A DNA stretch of 21,879 nucleotides from Smittium culicis (taxonomy: Eukaryota; Kickxellomycota; Harpellomycetes; Harpellales; Legeriomycetaceae). Location of the stretch: the NCBI GenBank assembly GCA_001970855.1, contig LSSN01002858.1, positions 1 through 21,879 of the forward strand, read 5' to 3'. The notes under the pieces are model-generated. The model was not told the DNA's origin and did no database searches. It saw only the letters and a program-made list of their open reading frames with translations. The translations under genes and the position numbers were made by a program. Every line of letters begins with the position of its first letter. The stretch's first letter is position 1. Below, piece after piece: positions 1 to 9,960 of this stretch.

Positions 1-392
1 ACTCAAGATAAGACTATTTCTGGGCTCGCAATTAGGAATTTAGAAATAATAGGAGTAAATGAGATAATAATTGGATAGGAAAGGGAAAATAAAAGCCATA
101 GTTCAATTATAAATTTTGAAAAAGGAGATTTGGTTCTTGTTTTAAGCCAGAAGCTCAGAAAAATGTAATTTCACGATAAAAAAGCTCCAAGACATGAAGT
201 ACATTGAAAATCGTAGATAAGATCGCGAATAATATATACTCCGTGGAAAATGAAAAACGGAAAATATACAATTTACATGAATCAAGATTAGTACACTTCA
301 ATGCGCGTGAAGCCATGCAAGTGGTCAAGGAAGGGAGCGTAGAAGGCAAATCCAGCCTTGTAAAATTTTTGAAAAACAAAGTTCTAATTTGA
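1..392 (+). pseudogene. Ty3/gypsy-type integrase C-terminus, decayed
   Basis: This is the broken 3' end of an LTR-retrotransposon pol gene; the window cuts off its 5' part. Frame 1 reads FEKGDLVLV at 115-141, the start of the integrase C-terminal module in gypsy elements. After a one-base shift near 205 the reading continues in the frame ending at the TGA at 390-392, with KIVDKIANNIYSVENEKR and then HESRLVHFN. This matches the family pattern in which a GPY/F block is followed by I-x-N-x-Y and a basic H-x-S-R-L tail. Frame 1 has stops at 76 (TAG), 166 (TAA) and 205 (TGA). The open frame at 204-392 begins with TTG and is a relic segment, not a gene. The family call is inferred from motif order and spacing. 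Confidence 0.75.
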
Positions 393-1659
393 GATAATAA
401 AATAATGTGAACGACTGGACATGGTTACCCATAAGGTTTTCATCCGAATCCAGATCACTCCACGTTATTTATTTATTAATAATTACCGAATATTAAATTG
501 AATTAGAACAAGTAGAAAGGCTTCTAAGTGGCTAGAATAGGCTTAAGAATTGCCAAAGTAAGCTATAAATATGTTTCCCAACTCCATTTCTTGAAAAGAA
601 AATTTTTTTGATAGAATTATGAATTTCTATTTTAAAAATATCTTTGAAACTTTATAAACAAAAACTCAATAAAATTAAATCAAATCAAATCAGTTCGGGC
701 AAAATTTTAATTTTCAGAATGATACATTATTAAATGGTGTAACTCCAACTTCAAGAATGTATTATTTACAATATAATTGCATTTTATTACTTTTCTCATT
801 GTGTAAAATAAAACCAACCTAATCCTATTTTATTTAATCATATTATATTCATTTATTTATATAATTTCATTTTACGAGACTTAGTTTATAAAACGAAAAT
901 AGTTTTCCCCAAATTTGGTTTTTTATCAGCATATCGTGGAAGAACGATTATTGTCTTTTTTTTTTTAAAAAAGTGAATTTATTGATATTGATATTCATAT
1001 TTTTAAAATATTTTTTCTAGCTTTCCAAATACTATTTACCCGACTATGATTTAAAATTATTATTTCAAAATCAAAAATTAAATAAGTGATAGTCTCGATG
1101 CAGTTAACTAATAAATAACAACTAATTGTGTAAAAATTAATTTTTTAAGAAGGTAGTCACCTTTAGAAATTATTATCTATTTGATTTATTATCTTACCCT
1201 AAATTAAAATTATTAATAAAATTCAATAACCAGCTTTGTACAGTATTATAAATAAAGTATTATCGGGATTTATCTCTTCTGCATCGAGATAAGAAAAAAA
1301 TCTGACGAGATTAAATCAACTAAATTATTATTCTCTAAAAAAAATTTAAAAAAAAGCAATAAACATCGAAACTAAAAATTCTAGTAAATTTTATTGGACG
1401 CTAACGAAATTAGCACCAAGCTTATCGAAAAAAAAAAGTAGCTAAATGAAATATTATATCAAGTAACGTAAAACCTTCAAATTTTAAATAGTTAAGCCAA
1501 AAAAAAAATAAAATAAAACGTAATCACATAAAAACATAACATGTATAAACTGGTCTCAATCTTGGAGATTATTCAGGAATTAAACCAGAAAAAAAAAACA
1601 GCATGAGTGGAGGGATGATCATTTAAATTTTATTGTGTTATAAGTATATCAATTTTTTT
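393..1659. other. non-coding stretch, possible LTR after gypsy relic
   Basis: No coding signal on either strand. The stretch follows the integrase relic directly, where a 3' LTR would lie. A TGTG at about 405 could be an LTR 5' end, but no matching second LTR is in view, so this is inference. TATA-like words occur at 564-571 and 1246-1257. The segment at 1246-1294 resembles 14,149-14,199 (see findings). Otherwise it holds poly-A and poly-T runs, including eleven T followed by six A near 956-972. Confidence 0.3.
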
Positions 1660-2675
1660 ATGGATGATATCATTGAAAATATACTAGAAAAAGTCTGTAA
1701 AACACATAAGTGTTCCGAAATTGATAAAAAAAGAAAATGCATACCCTTAAAATTTGAGGTTGAAGAAAGAAAGAAAATGAGGTATAAAAAGAGATAAAGG
1801 TAGATGGAAAATTTTTATACCTATTAGTCGCTGTAGAATATAGCGATGAATATAAATTTATAAATATACCGACTTATAGTGGTCTTAGCGTAAAGAAGAT
1901 ATTTCAAAACTCTCATAAAAATCTATTAAAAGCAGAATTTATATGATATAACTGCAATCTAGAACATCAAATTTAACTCTTTTCCAAAGATCAGTATTAA
2001 ATTAACTTTAAAGACGACAAATGAAAATGAAATGCTTAAAATTATTTATTTAAGAGATGTATTGGTTTCTTTGATTCGGATTGGAAGATAAACTATCTTC
2101 ACTTATTTTAAAAAAAAACATCAAACTGGAAAAATGAAGTTTCGGGTATAAAATAGTAAGTAAAATCAACTCAAAAAACATAAAAAAAGTTTTTATTTTA
2201 AAAGAAAAACATTCAGGAAACATTATTGCCTCAAAAAATAATTTTATCTTTGATGAAAATGAAATATATTTCCAAGACGAGAAATCATGTAGTTCTATGC
2301 TGAAGACTTTTAAAAATATAAATCAATACTCCTGCGCTAACAGTAAAAATGATTTTTCTGATATATACCTTGAGGATGATTTTGATTCAAATACTAATGA
2401 ATTAAGTGTAGATAGTACCCTAAGTAATAAAAAAAACCTATAAATCTCGTAAAATTAATAGCTTTAATAAATATAACGATATAAACACACTCGTTCCAAA
2501 TGGTAGCGAAACGAGTTTATTGATATAAAATACACTCTATATTAATAAAAATTATTAAAAAACTAGTACTATAAGGGAAAATATAATCAAAAATTTCACT
2601 ATGAAGGAAAATCTTGATAAATTAGAGAAAATCAAAGAAAAAAACGAGAACATGAGAAAAAGAAATATTAGGTAG
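1660..2675 (+). pseudogene. ORF1-like region of LINE-1
   Basis: The first ATG with a sensible continuation is at 1660 (MDDIIENILEKV...), open for 45 codons to a TAA at 1795. A frame change leads into an open stretch from 1797 that reads VDGKFLYLLVAVEYSDEY and stops with TGA at 1944. The best-preserved part is the ATG-less frame 2138-2443: 101 codons without a stop, lysine-rich first and then acidic (DIYLEDDFDSN). A further frame open from 2559 to a TAG at 2673-2675 ends in a highly charged, coiled-coil-like stretch (ENLDKLEKIKEKNENMRK). LINE ORF1 proteins are nucleic-acid-binding and often coiled-coil, which fits, but I recognise no specific ORF1 domain. The role is inferred from position upstream of ORF2. 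Confidence 0.5.
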
Positions 2676-3449
2676 ATGCTTTTATAAAGTTAGAAATAAA
2701 ATATCTGATAGTCAGATATCTGACATATAAATTTTTTTAGGGTTAGTTCCAATAACCTCGGATTATTTTGGGTTAATATATTTTCAGGAAGAAACTAAGT
2801 CTTCTGAAAGTGATAATATACTCAAATTAGTTCAAATAAATTTTATAGAAAAAAAATCAATATGATTTAAACCAAGAATCCTATATTTTATGAGTAGGAC
2901 GAGGAAAGATCTCAAGATTAAATATTGAAAGAAATAAAAAATATATATGTAATTATATCTTTAACCAACTTTAATTTCAAAGGAACTTTAAAGAAAAATA
3001 GAGACTTTTCAAGTTTCTAAAAAAAATCAGACTTATTTTATCGGCAAAAAACTAATACAAAAGAAAATGAAAAAAACCTTTGTTCAAATTACCAGTATGA
3101 TATAGTGTCTATTCTTGAATGAAATTCAAAACTTTTTTTATTGATTTCAAATAATCAATTAATAAAAACCAATCCTTTTATGGAGAAAGAATAATCGTAT
3201 TATCAATTTAAACATCAGAAAATCACTTATTTAGGAAGGTGAATCTTTTCCTACAAAATAATAATAAATTATTATTCTTGATTATTAATATGTGTAACAA
3301 CTAATAACATATTAATTAATAAAGAAATAATATTACCCGGTGATTTTAATACTTGAAAAGAATTGTGTTGTATATTTTAAAGATTTTATTTGATTTGGAA
3401 TAATTTATAGTTTTGTAAAAACAAATAAAGAAAAATTGTGTCTCTTCCT
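2676..3449 (+). other. ORF1/ORF2 junction of LINE-1, heavily decayed
   Basis: Short coding-like pieces in shifting frames occur, for example EETKSSESDNILKLVQINF around 2789-2845, with stops between them. They probably belong to the end of ORF1 or the inter-ORF region. A perfect 14-bp palindrome GTCAGATATCTGAC lies at 2711-2724. No domain could be identified. Confidence 0.35.
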
Positions 3450-4374
3450 AGAATATACTTCATGTATGGTTATAATGAAATATAGGATGGTAGCGTTTAG
3501 CAAAAGAATAAGAGTTTCAAGTTCAATATCTCACCTCCTGATGGGTATCAAATTGAAAAACAAAAAAAGAAGCTTACTAGCTATCATGGGGCATAATCTC
3601 ATATGACTTGTTTTTGTCATGTGAAGTTAACTCTGCGGAGGATGAATATACAGATAGACTACCTTCACGAAAAATAAAAAATAATAGAAGCATTTAAACT
3701 AGAAAATTTCATCAGTAAAATTCACATAAATTAAAACCGTAATCCTGGAATGATTATTCGGGTGAAATAGGTTCATAATATACTATTTTCTAAAAGGTGA
3801 TACTTTAATTTGTAATTTAAATATAGATTACATAAGGGAAAAAAATAATTTAAAGGTCAGAGATTTATTTCTATAGCTATTTATAATTAATTAGAAAAAG
3901 AAAAAAGGTCAATATGAAAGAAAATAAACTTAAAACTCTTAAATGAGAGGATAATCTTAAGCTCAATAAGGAGCTAGTTAAATATCATCATAGCTTTAAT
4001 AGTTGGGTATACTATAAATAATAGCTCAAGGCCGTATTTAAAAACGAATCTAAGTTAAAATCAATAAAAAATATTAGTTATTCTCAATACTACTATGGGA
4101 ACTATTACAATATAATAAAAAAGTGTAATAAAAAAGAAATCAAAATAATAATGAAGATAGCAATATAAAAATAAGAAAAAAAAATCGATGGATTAGTCAT
4201 ATTGTCTCGATTAAAGTACTTTGAAAAAAATGAAGGATCAAAGAGTAAATTAAAGAGCTAAAAATTTTGATTAGGCACAAAAATAAGATGAAATGATAAA
4301 ATATTAAAATAATTACATTCATTATACTTAAGTTTATTTGAAAAAGTCCCATTTAATTATTAAAATTAATAAAA
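3450..4374 (+). pseudogene. ORF2 N-terminal (APE-like endonuclease) region of LINE-1
   Basis: This block occupies the place of the apurinic-like endonuclease that nicks target DNA in L1-type elements. The best support is at 3781-3876, where one frame reads FLKGDTLICNLNIDYIREK. The GD at 3796-3801 followed by N and NIDY at 3820-3831 resembles the G-D-F-N box of the domain with its F-N pair altered. The preceding frame (about 3688-3740, EAFKLENFISKIHIN) fits the helix expected before that box. I could not place the other catalytic residues, so the endonuclease call rests mainly on one degraded box and on its position before the RT. Confidence 0.45.
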
Positions 4375-5512
4375 ATGATATCGCAGATTATAAATAATCT
4401 GGATATCATTGATAATCTGATTTTATGGGGTAAAATAATCGTAAAAAAAATAATAGATTCGATTATCGAATCATCCAATAACAAATATCCGGCTCTGAAG
4501 GCCGAAATTTTGAATATTACAAAAAAAATAAGCAAAAAATAGCAGTTCTTTTAGGGAAATCACTCAGAATTAAAAAATTGGAATAGGTTTTGTCATGAAT
4601 CTATTATAATTTTAAAATATAAAAAGGTCGATATTAAATAACTAAAAAATCATAAGTCTATAAAATCATCAAATACCGGAGAAAAGATTTGCGCGGTAAC
4701 AATATCTAATTGGATTCAAAAAGTAAAAGTCAAAATTATTAATTCCAAACTTTCAAGCATAATAAAAATCGAAGTATATTTGAAATTAATGCTAAAAAAA
4801 ATCTTGTTAGAGAATTGAAGAGCTAGCCTCGACAAAAATATAGATTATATCCTCTTATTTGAACAAAAAAATGAAAAATTAGATTTATTTGTATTTATTT
4901 TTTCAAACACTATTCAGCATATGAAATAGACCAGTCATTCATTAATAGAATCATAAATTAATAAAAGCAACCGAAAGCGAATTTTGATATTAATGTTGAA
5001 AACATAAAGTATATCTTAGTTAGAAAAGGTGATTCATTATCCTATTAATACGTAAAATTTCAATAGAACCAGTTTTGATATTTATTAGTAAAACAATATT
5101 TGGAATTCCGGTCTTTAAAGAAATTAATAAATACTTATTCTATGCGGATAATATTCTAATATAGATCTCTAACAAAGAAATATTAAGCTAATATTGATTT
5201 ATTGAATATTAATTCGCTAGTTTAAAATGAAATTATAAAAAAAAAACTATAAATACCACAATAGGAAATCCAACAGATTATCATTTATATAAATTAGAAT
5301 TACAGCAAAAAGAAAAATTAAATATCTTTAAATGTAACTTGATTCATGCAGGGGTATCAATTAAAGAAAATAAAAAAGACTTGCATCTTAGCCTAGCAAA
5401 TATTATCCGAAAATGCAGTAATAGAAGACTGTTTATAAAAAGAAAAGTTTGATTAGGCAATACATTCGCTATTCCTAATTTATGATTTATGGCACTTATA
5501 TCCCCTTTCGAA
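4375..5512 (+). pseudogene. LINE-1 reverse transcriptase domain, decayed
   Basis: The RT copies element RNA at the nicked target. One frame from the ATG at 4375 runs to about 4945 with only five stops and includes the linker (LDIIDNLILWGK) and the first RT block at 4810-4821, where the conserved N-W-R appears as EN-stop-R. A second frame gives DQSFINR from 4929 and RKGDSLS at 5022-5042. A third starts at 5042 and gives SIEP at 5060-5071, INKYLFYADNILI around the catalytic box (YADN at 5141-5152, where families have YADD), and the thumb region ANIIRKCSNRRLFIKRK before the TGA at 5450. From DQ to RKGD there are only 31 codons, where intact elements have roughly 90-100, so catalytic motif A appears to be deleted. 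RT identity is very secure. Confidence 0.88.
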
Positions 5513-6907
5513 AAAAAAAATTCATAGCAGATTCAAAATGAATCATGAAAAGATATATTTGACACAATAAAAAAAGCAGATAAAAATGAATATTAATGTA
5601 CGAAAAAAGAAAAACTGAAGGTTGGGATGACTGGATATTGATTCGCACTCGAAATCAATATTTATGAAATGATACAATGATCCTATAATAAAAAAGACAT
5701 AATATAAGGCTCTTTCCCGCCTATCACAATATACATCCACTTTATACCAAAGTATAAAAAGCTGACAGTTATACTGATTTGATCGTGAAAAATAAATAAA
5801 AATCTAAATAAAACATGCTTCCACCGATATGAAGTGAATCTCTAAAAATATCTAAATCCGCATATTCATTTAAAATAAACGACATATCTGAGTGGTAGTT
5901 AGATGAAATTGAAAATTTAGGTTTAAAAAACATATATAAACTCATTAGTATTTCTTTAAACAAAAAAGATGTGTTCTGGCTGATAAAAAAATTGATAAAA
6001 AATTGCGGGAAATTCTTGGAAAAATGTTATCTAATATGGGATAATCAGCACGAATTTTCATATTTTATAAAAAAAAATTAGAGAAAAAGCGGTTATTATT
6101 AAAATGCATCTACGAAAAGAAAATTTTTGGATAATCAAAACTAAATGAAAATATTAGCTCCAACTGAAATTTTCTCAATGGATAACAAACTAATAGAAAA
6201 ATACTCTAAAAGACATTAAGAATATCGATTGAGAAATACAGTAAAAAAGAACTGATAATCTAGTCAAAATAGAATAATATTGAATGAAATACATCTATAT
6301 TACCTATATTCGATTGTTCAAAAAATCATTAAGCGTATCTGAAAACTTATGGATGCCCTATTCGGTCAGGATGGAATTGGATGTATCTGAAACCAAAAAT
6401 AATAAGCCAGATATGCCTCATTTTTAATAACGCACTATGTACAGGAGATAACTCAGAACCATGAACAAAGGCATAATAATCAATCAAAAGAATCTAGATT
6501 TTGAAAAGAAAATAAGGAAAAGATTCCGTATATTTACATAGGCTGTAAGATAGTTAAATATTTGTGGAAAATGATTTATAATTTCATTATTTTAAATTCA
6601 ATAGATAATGAGATATCGACTATATTCATAAAATAATAATATATAATTTTTTAGAACCAAACTAATAGAAATTCATAAAAGTGAAATATTATATGTGCTT
6701 GCCATATGTAATATCAACAGAGTGAGTGTCGAAACTACCATATCAGGAATCAAAGTATCTTGAGACTTTTTTTAAAATAGATTGAAATATTTTACAAAGC
6801 AGAAATCTACTATTTATTTTAAACACATATATTAAAGAGAATCCTTTCTATCTAAAGAACCAAATAGTTCTCAAACAATCATGGAGGGAAATTATCGTTT
6901 AGTATAG
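5513..6907 (+). pseudogene. LINE-1 ORF2 C-terminal domain
   Basis: A ten-A run at 5511-5520 marks a frame change. The new frame then runs without net shift from 5521 to about 6633, despite 23 in-frame stops. It starts with FIADSK-stop-IMKRYI-stop-HNKKSR, the thumb-to-C-terminal junction where LINEs have an I/F-W followed by a basic K-x-R patch. It continues with EGWDDWILIRTRNQYL, and ends with IPYIYIGCKIVKYLWKM around 6517-6570, which resembles the terminal cysteine/histidine motif and the W that follows it, with the usual H replaced by Y. A last shift gives a frame ending at the TAG at 6905-6907, the likely original end of ORF2. Long minus-strand frames inside this block are antisense shadows. 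Confidence 0.7.
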
Positions 6908-7950
6908 CTGATATCACTGAAATTTTCCTTCCTGTTTTCTATTTTAACATCTATTACTTTTACTCACACCTTACTCATAATCTTATTTCTATAATTCTTT
7001 TATTAGTTTAATATTAAACAAATAATATATTTACCTATTATCAGAAGAAATTTTTAAAAATCAGTGCTGAACTATTGGAATCGTTTCAATCAGTCAAAAA
7101 TAATTTCTTATGTATTTTAAATACATTTCATATTTATTATCTACCCCCTTTGAAGTTTTACGATGAATTAATTCATTTTAAATATAACTTTCTATCTTAA
7201 CAATCTTTTAATTAGAATGATTATATTTTAATCATTATTTAATAAATTAAAATATGGAAATTATACTTAGGAAGAGTAGCTTGTATAAGCAACGCTCGAT
7301 TATATATTTTCCATAACATACTTAAAGAAGGTTTAATCGTTGAATAATCGTATTTTACATAGAAATAAAATAGGCTATGGATTTAATTTTATTAAAGAGT
7401 TGATATAAATTAATTTCAAAATAAATAATAAAAAAAATTATAGTTAATCATTTTATTTAACGTTTTCTTTCATTTAATATGTTTTTCTGGGGTTAATATA
7501 TTTTTCTAATTTAATATTTTACTTTATTTTTTCTTTTCTAATATTTTCATAATCATAAAAACATCTTTAAATTTCAACATAGAATTAAAGAATTAAAGAA
7601 TTGGCGTTGATTCAATATTAAAATATTTATAATAATTACTAATACCGCCTATATGGTCAATAAAATGTTAATTTTTAATTCAGGTTAATAATAATCAATG
7701 GATCATAAATAGAATAAGTTTTGCGATTATTTTATTTTATTGAATTTTTTTATATTAGAAATTTGTATAGATTATATTAAAGAAAAATATATTAGTAATA
7801 AAAAAGGAAAAAAATGTTGAGTTGTATCAGCTATCGCTGAAAAACAGTATTTATCCTGACTCTATTGAAAATTTTTGATTATTATGTCTAGCTAAGACTC
7901 TCTTTTATTATTATGTTTAAATTAAATATAATTTTTAACTATAATTAGTA
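6908..7950. other. spacer between two LINE relics
   Basis: About 1 kb of AT-rich sequence with no recognisable gene on either strand. The plus strand changes from A-rich to T-rich in this stretch, consistent with a switch from a rightward relic to a leftward one. It should contain the 3' untranslated regions of both LINEs meeting tail to tail, but no poly-A or poly-T tail long enough to define either end is visible. Confidence 0.4.
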
Positions 7951-9960
7951 TTTAAATATTTTGAGAATCTCTTAGCCATATATATGTTTTTTTTGATGGG
8001 ACTGTTTCAAATATAGCTCTATTGATAATGCATATAGGTTTTTTGCCTTTTAAAATTATATATATCATAGTTTTTAGAAAGCATAGATTTCTTCAGTGGT
8101 TAATATGTTGTGTAGTATATTTTCGAGTGAATTTAAGAATATAGCTGTATTATATTTTCCATAAATCATTTAAATTCTTACAAGTGAAGTAATTATGAAG
8201 AGTCTTTTCTTTTTTCACTTGACGTGTTTTCATTCTTTTGACAGGTTAAAACTAACTTTATTACAGGTTTTTAATTTTTTTCTCCAGTAATTAAGATGGT
8301 AAAAAATGGTAGCAATAGATTTCTGGAAAATTTTGGTTTCAGATCTACAAACTTATTTTAAAAAATTAAATAACAGATCAATATTAATTTTTCTTCCTAT
8401 TTTACCTCATTTTTGCTCAAACATTGGCTCTTTTCAGCTTCTGCATCTAATTTTTTCCACAATTACCTGATACTAAACTTATTTGACGGCAGGCCGCACT
8501 CATCAAAAATTTCGCTTGAAATTTCACTAGCTCCATAATACATTTATTCAGAGTCGCTGAAAATTTAATAGTTTGAATACTTCTTTAAATATTAACTATG
8601 GTATTTAAGTAGTAATATTATATTAATACCCCTTTTTCAACCAAGCGACTTTCAATTTTTTATGCTATTTTCTATTATTCAATAAAATTACATTTTATCT
8701 AGGTTAGTATCAGCCAATTTAGTATTTAATCTGCTATTTTTTATTCAATAAAAAGACCAATCATTTAAATCATCTATATTCAATATTTAAAAATACTATA
8801 TTATTTTTATTGTTATTTTCCAGGTTATTGGAAAATTTTTAAATTTTCTTCAAGGGCTGTTAAATGCCAGTAGGCCCAACACGTTTTCATAAAAAAAAAA
8901 GATTTCTATTTATTAGGTATTAAATATTTGAGGTGAAAAAAATTTTCCATATCGCTATTTTATTTGATATTTAGTATTTATACAGTTTCTTAAATGGTGC
9001 TTTCGGTTGGTAGTTAATATTAAGTAACCCCAACCCTCCTATCTATTTATAAATCTCTATTCTATTAATCTTTACCCGGATTTTTTTTCGCTTCAAAAAT
9101 GACAATTTATGCTTTTTTTACCCTAGCTATATTAATATCGTCAGATGATATTACATATGCGTAGTAACAGGGTGTATAAAATAGAATTTTTCTGATATTG
9201 ATAACTTTCTATTAGCAAAATTCTCAATTTTATTTATTTATTTATTTATTAGGCTTCCTTAATTTCTTTTTTTGATACAAAATTAAATTTAAATATAATA
9301 CCGAGATGTTTAAAGATTATATTGGATATAGATATTTTTGATCTAGAATAAAATCATTTGGTATATCCATCTTTATATAATGGATCTTATCTTTATTAAT
9401 TTTATCATTTTATTCCATCGAGTGTGGCTCCAGAATTTTGTTGACTAATTTTTCAAATTATTATATCTAAACCAATGATCAAATCGATAGAAAATGCTAT
9501 GTATTTGAATTTTTTGTCATCGCAGAAATAATTTTAATCATTTTTCTTTCAAAATTAATAAAGGTTCAAATATTAGGCTATAAAATAATGGAGAGATTTT
9601 ATCGCAATTTCTTAACCCTTGCTCAATATTTATTGATTCTGTAAGTAATTAACCAATAATTAATTTTATTAAACTGTTATTTTACTTTTTTATGTGCATT
9701 TTTTCTTCATAGTTAAAAAGCGTAGTTTAAATATAATTTTTTCAGAATAATGAAAATCTCTGAACAAGAATTAAACATATTACTCTTTTCATTTCAATAT
9801 CCAAATTAAATAATTTTTCAAGGTGATTGGTGATTGGTGATTTGTTTTTTGGAATATTTAAAATGCACAAAAGTTATAAAAATCTAGAACTTTCGCTTTA
9901 TAATTTTGAGATTATTCAATTATTTTTTCCTTAATTGACTATATATAAAAGTTAGTTTCA
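7951..9960 (-). mobile_element. LINE-2: second non-LTR element, probably 5'-truncated
   Basis: The T-rich plus strand here encodes a second LINE relic on the minus strand. Only the later half of the RT and the C-terminal domain can be recognised (see the pseudogene entry). The left end is set by composition alone and may be off by several hundred bases. Immediately upstream in its own orientation (above about 9.96 kb) the sequence belongs to gypsy-type material, so the element looks 5'-truncated, as LINEs often are. Its RT wording (QGLR, IFEPLL) differs from LINE-1 (RKGD, SIEP), so the two are probably different families and not one duplicated copy. Confidence 0.65.
8825..9660 (-). pseudogene. 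LINE-2 reverse transcriptase and C-terminal region
   Basis: Reading leftward: 9624-9541 gives EQGLRNCDKISPLF followed by IFEPLL, the RT block usually written QGxRQGDxxSPLLF. After a one-base shift, 9497-9468 gives AFSIDLIIGL, the catalytic F-A-D-D box with its second position altered, followed by NSGATLDG. The same frame reaches KHLGIIF at 9311-9291, the conserved LGI block after the catalytic box. A slippage-prone TTTA repeat at about 9233-9250 coincides with another frame change. The next frame reads IENFANRKLSIS and then GGLGLLNI at 9039-9016, the glycine-rich block that follows the thumb in LINEs. At 8890-8826 MKTCWAYWHL is compatible with the C-terminal domain. Each frame is broken by stops. 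The RT call is secure, its clade is not. Confidence 0.82.

Larger units (their letters stand above)
1660..6907 (+). mobile_element. LINE-1: near full-length dead non-LTR retrotransposon
   Basis: Over about 5.2 kb the plus strand is A-rich, and in order it carries an ORF1-like region, endonuclease traces, reverse transcriptase motifs and a LINE C-terminal domain ending at a TAG at 6905-6907. Order and overall length fit a two-ORF LINE. The RT has the R-x-G-D-x-L-S block followed closely by S-I-E-P, a combination I associate with the L1/Tx1-like superclade; the assignment within LINEs is tentative. At least four frame changes and several dozen in-frame stops make it non-functional. No clear poly-A tail or target-site duplication was seen at either end, so both borders are approximate. 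Confidence 0.8.

Noticed and set aside
155..379. Minus-strand 74-codon frame, the longest initiated frame in the window
   Set aside because: Antisense shadow of the gypsy integrase C-terminus at 1-392, which has clear family motifs.
4353..4535. Minus-strand 60-codon frame
   Set aside because: Antisense to the LINE-1 linker before the RT, where the plus-strand frame from 4375 gives the expected protein.
5543..5963. Two minus-strand open frames (5543-5740 and 5769-5963) of about 65 codons
   Set aside because: They are antisense to the LINE-1 C-terminal domain, whose plus-strand reading fits the family; their hydrophobic composition follows from the A-rich sense strand.
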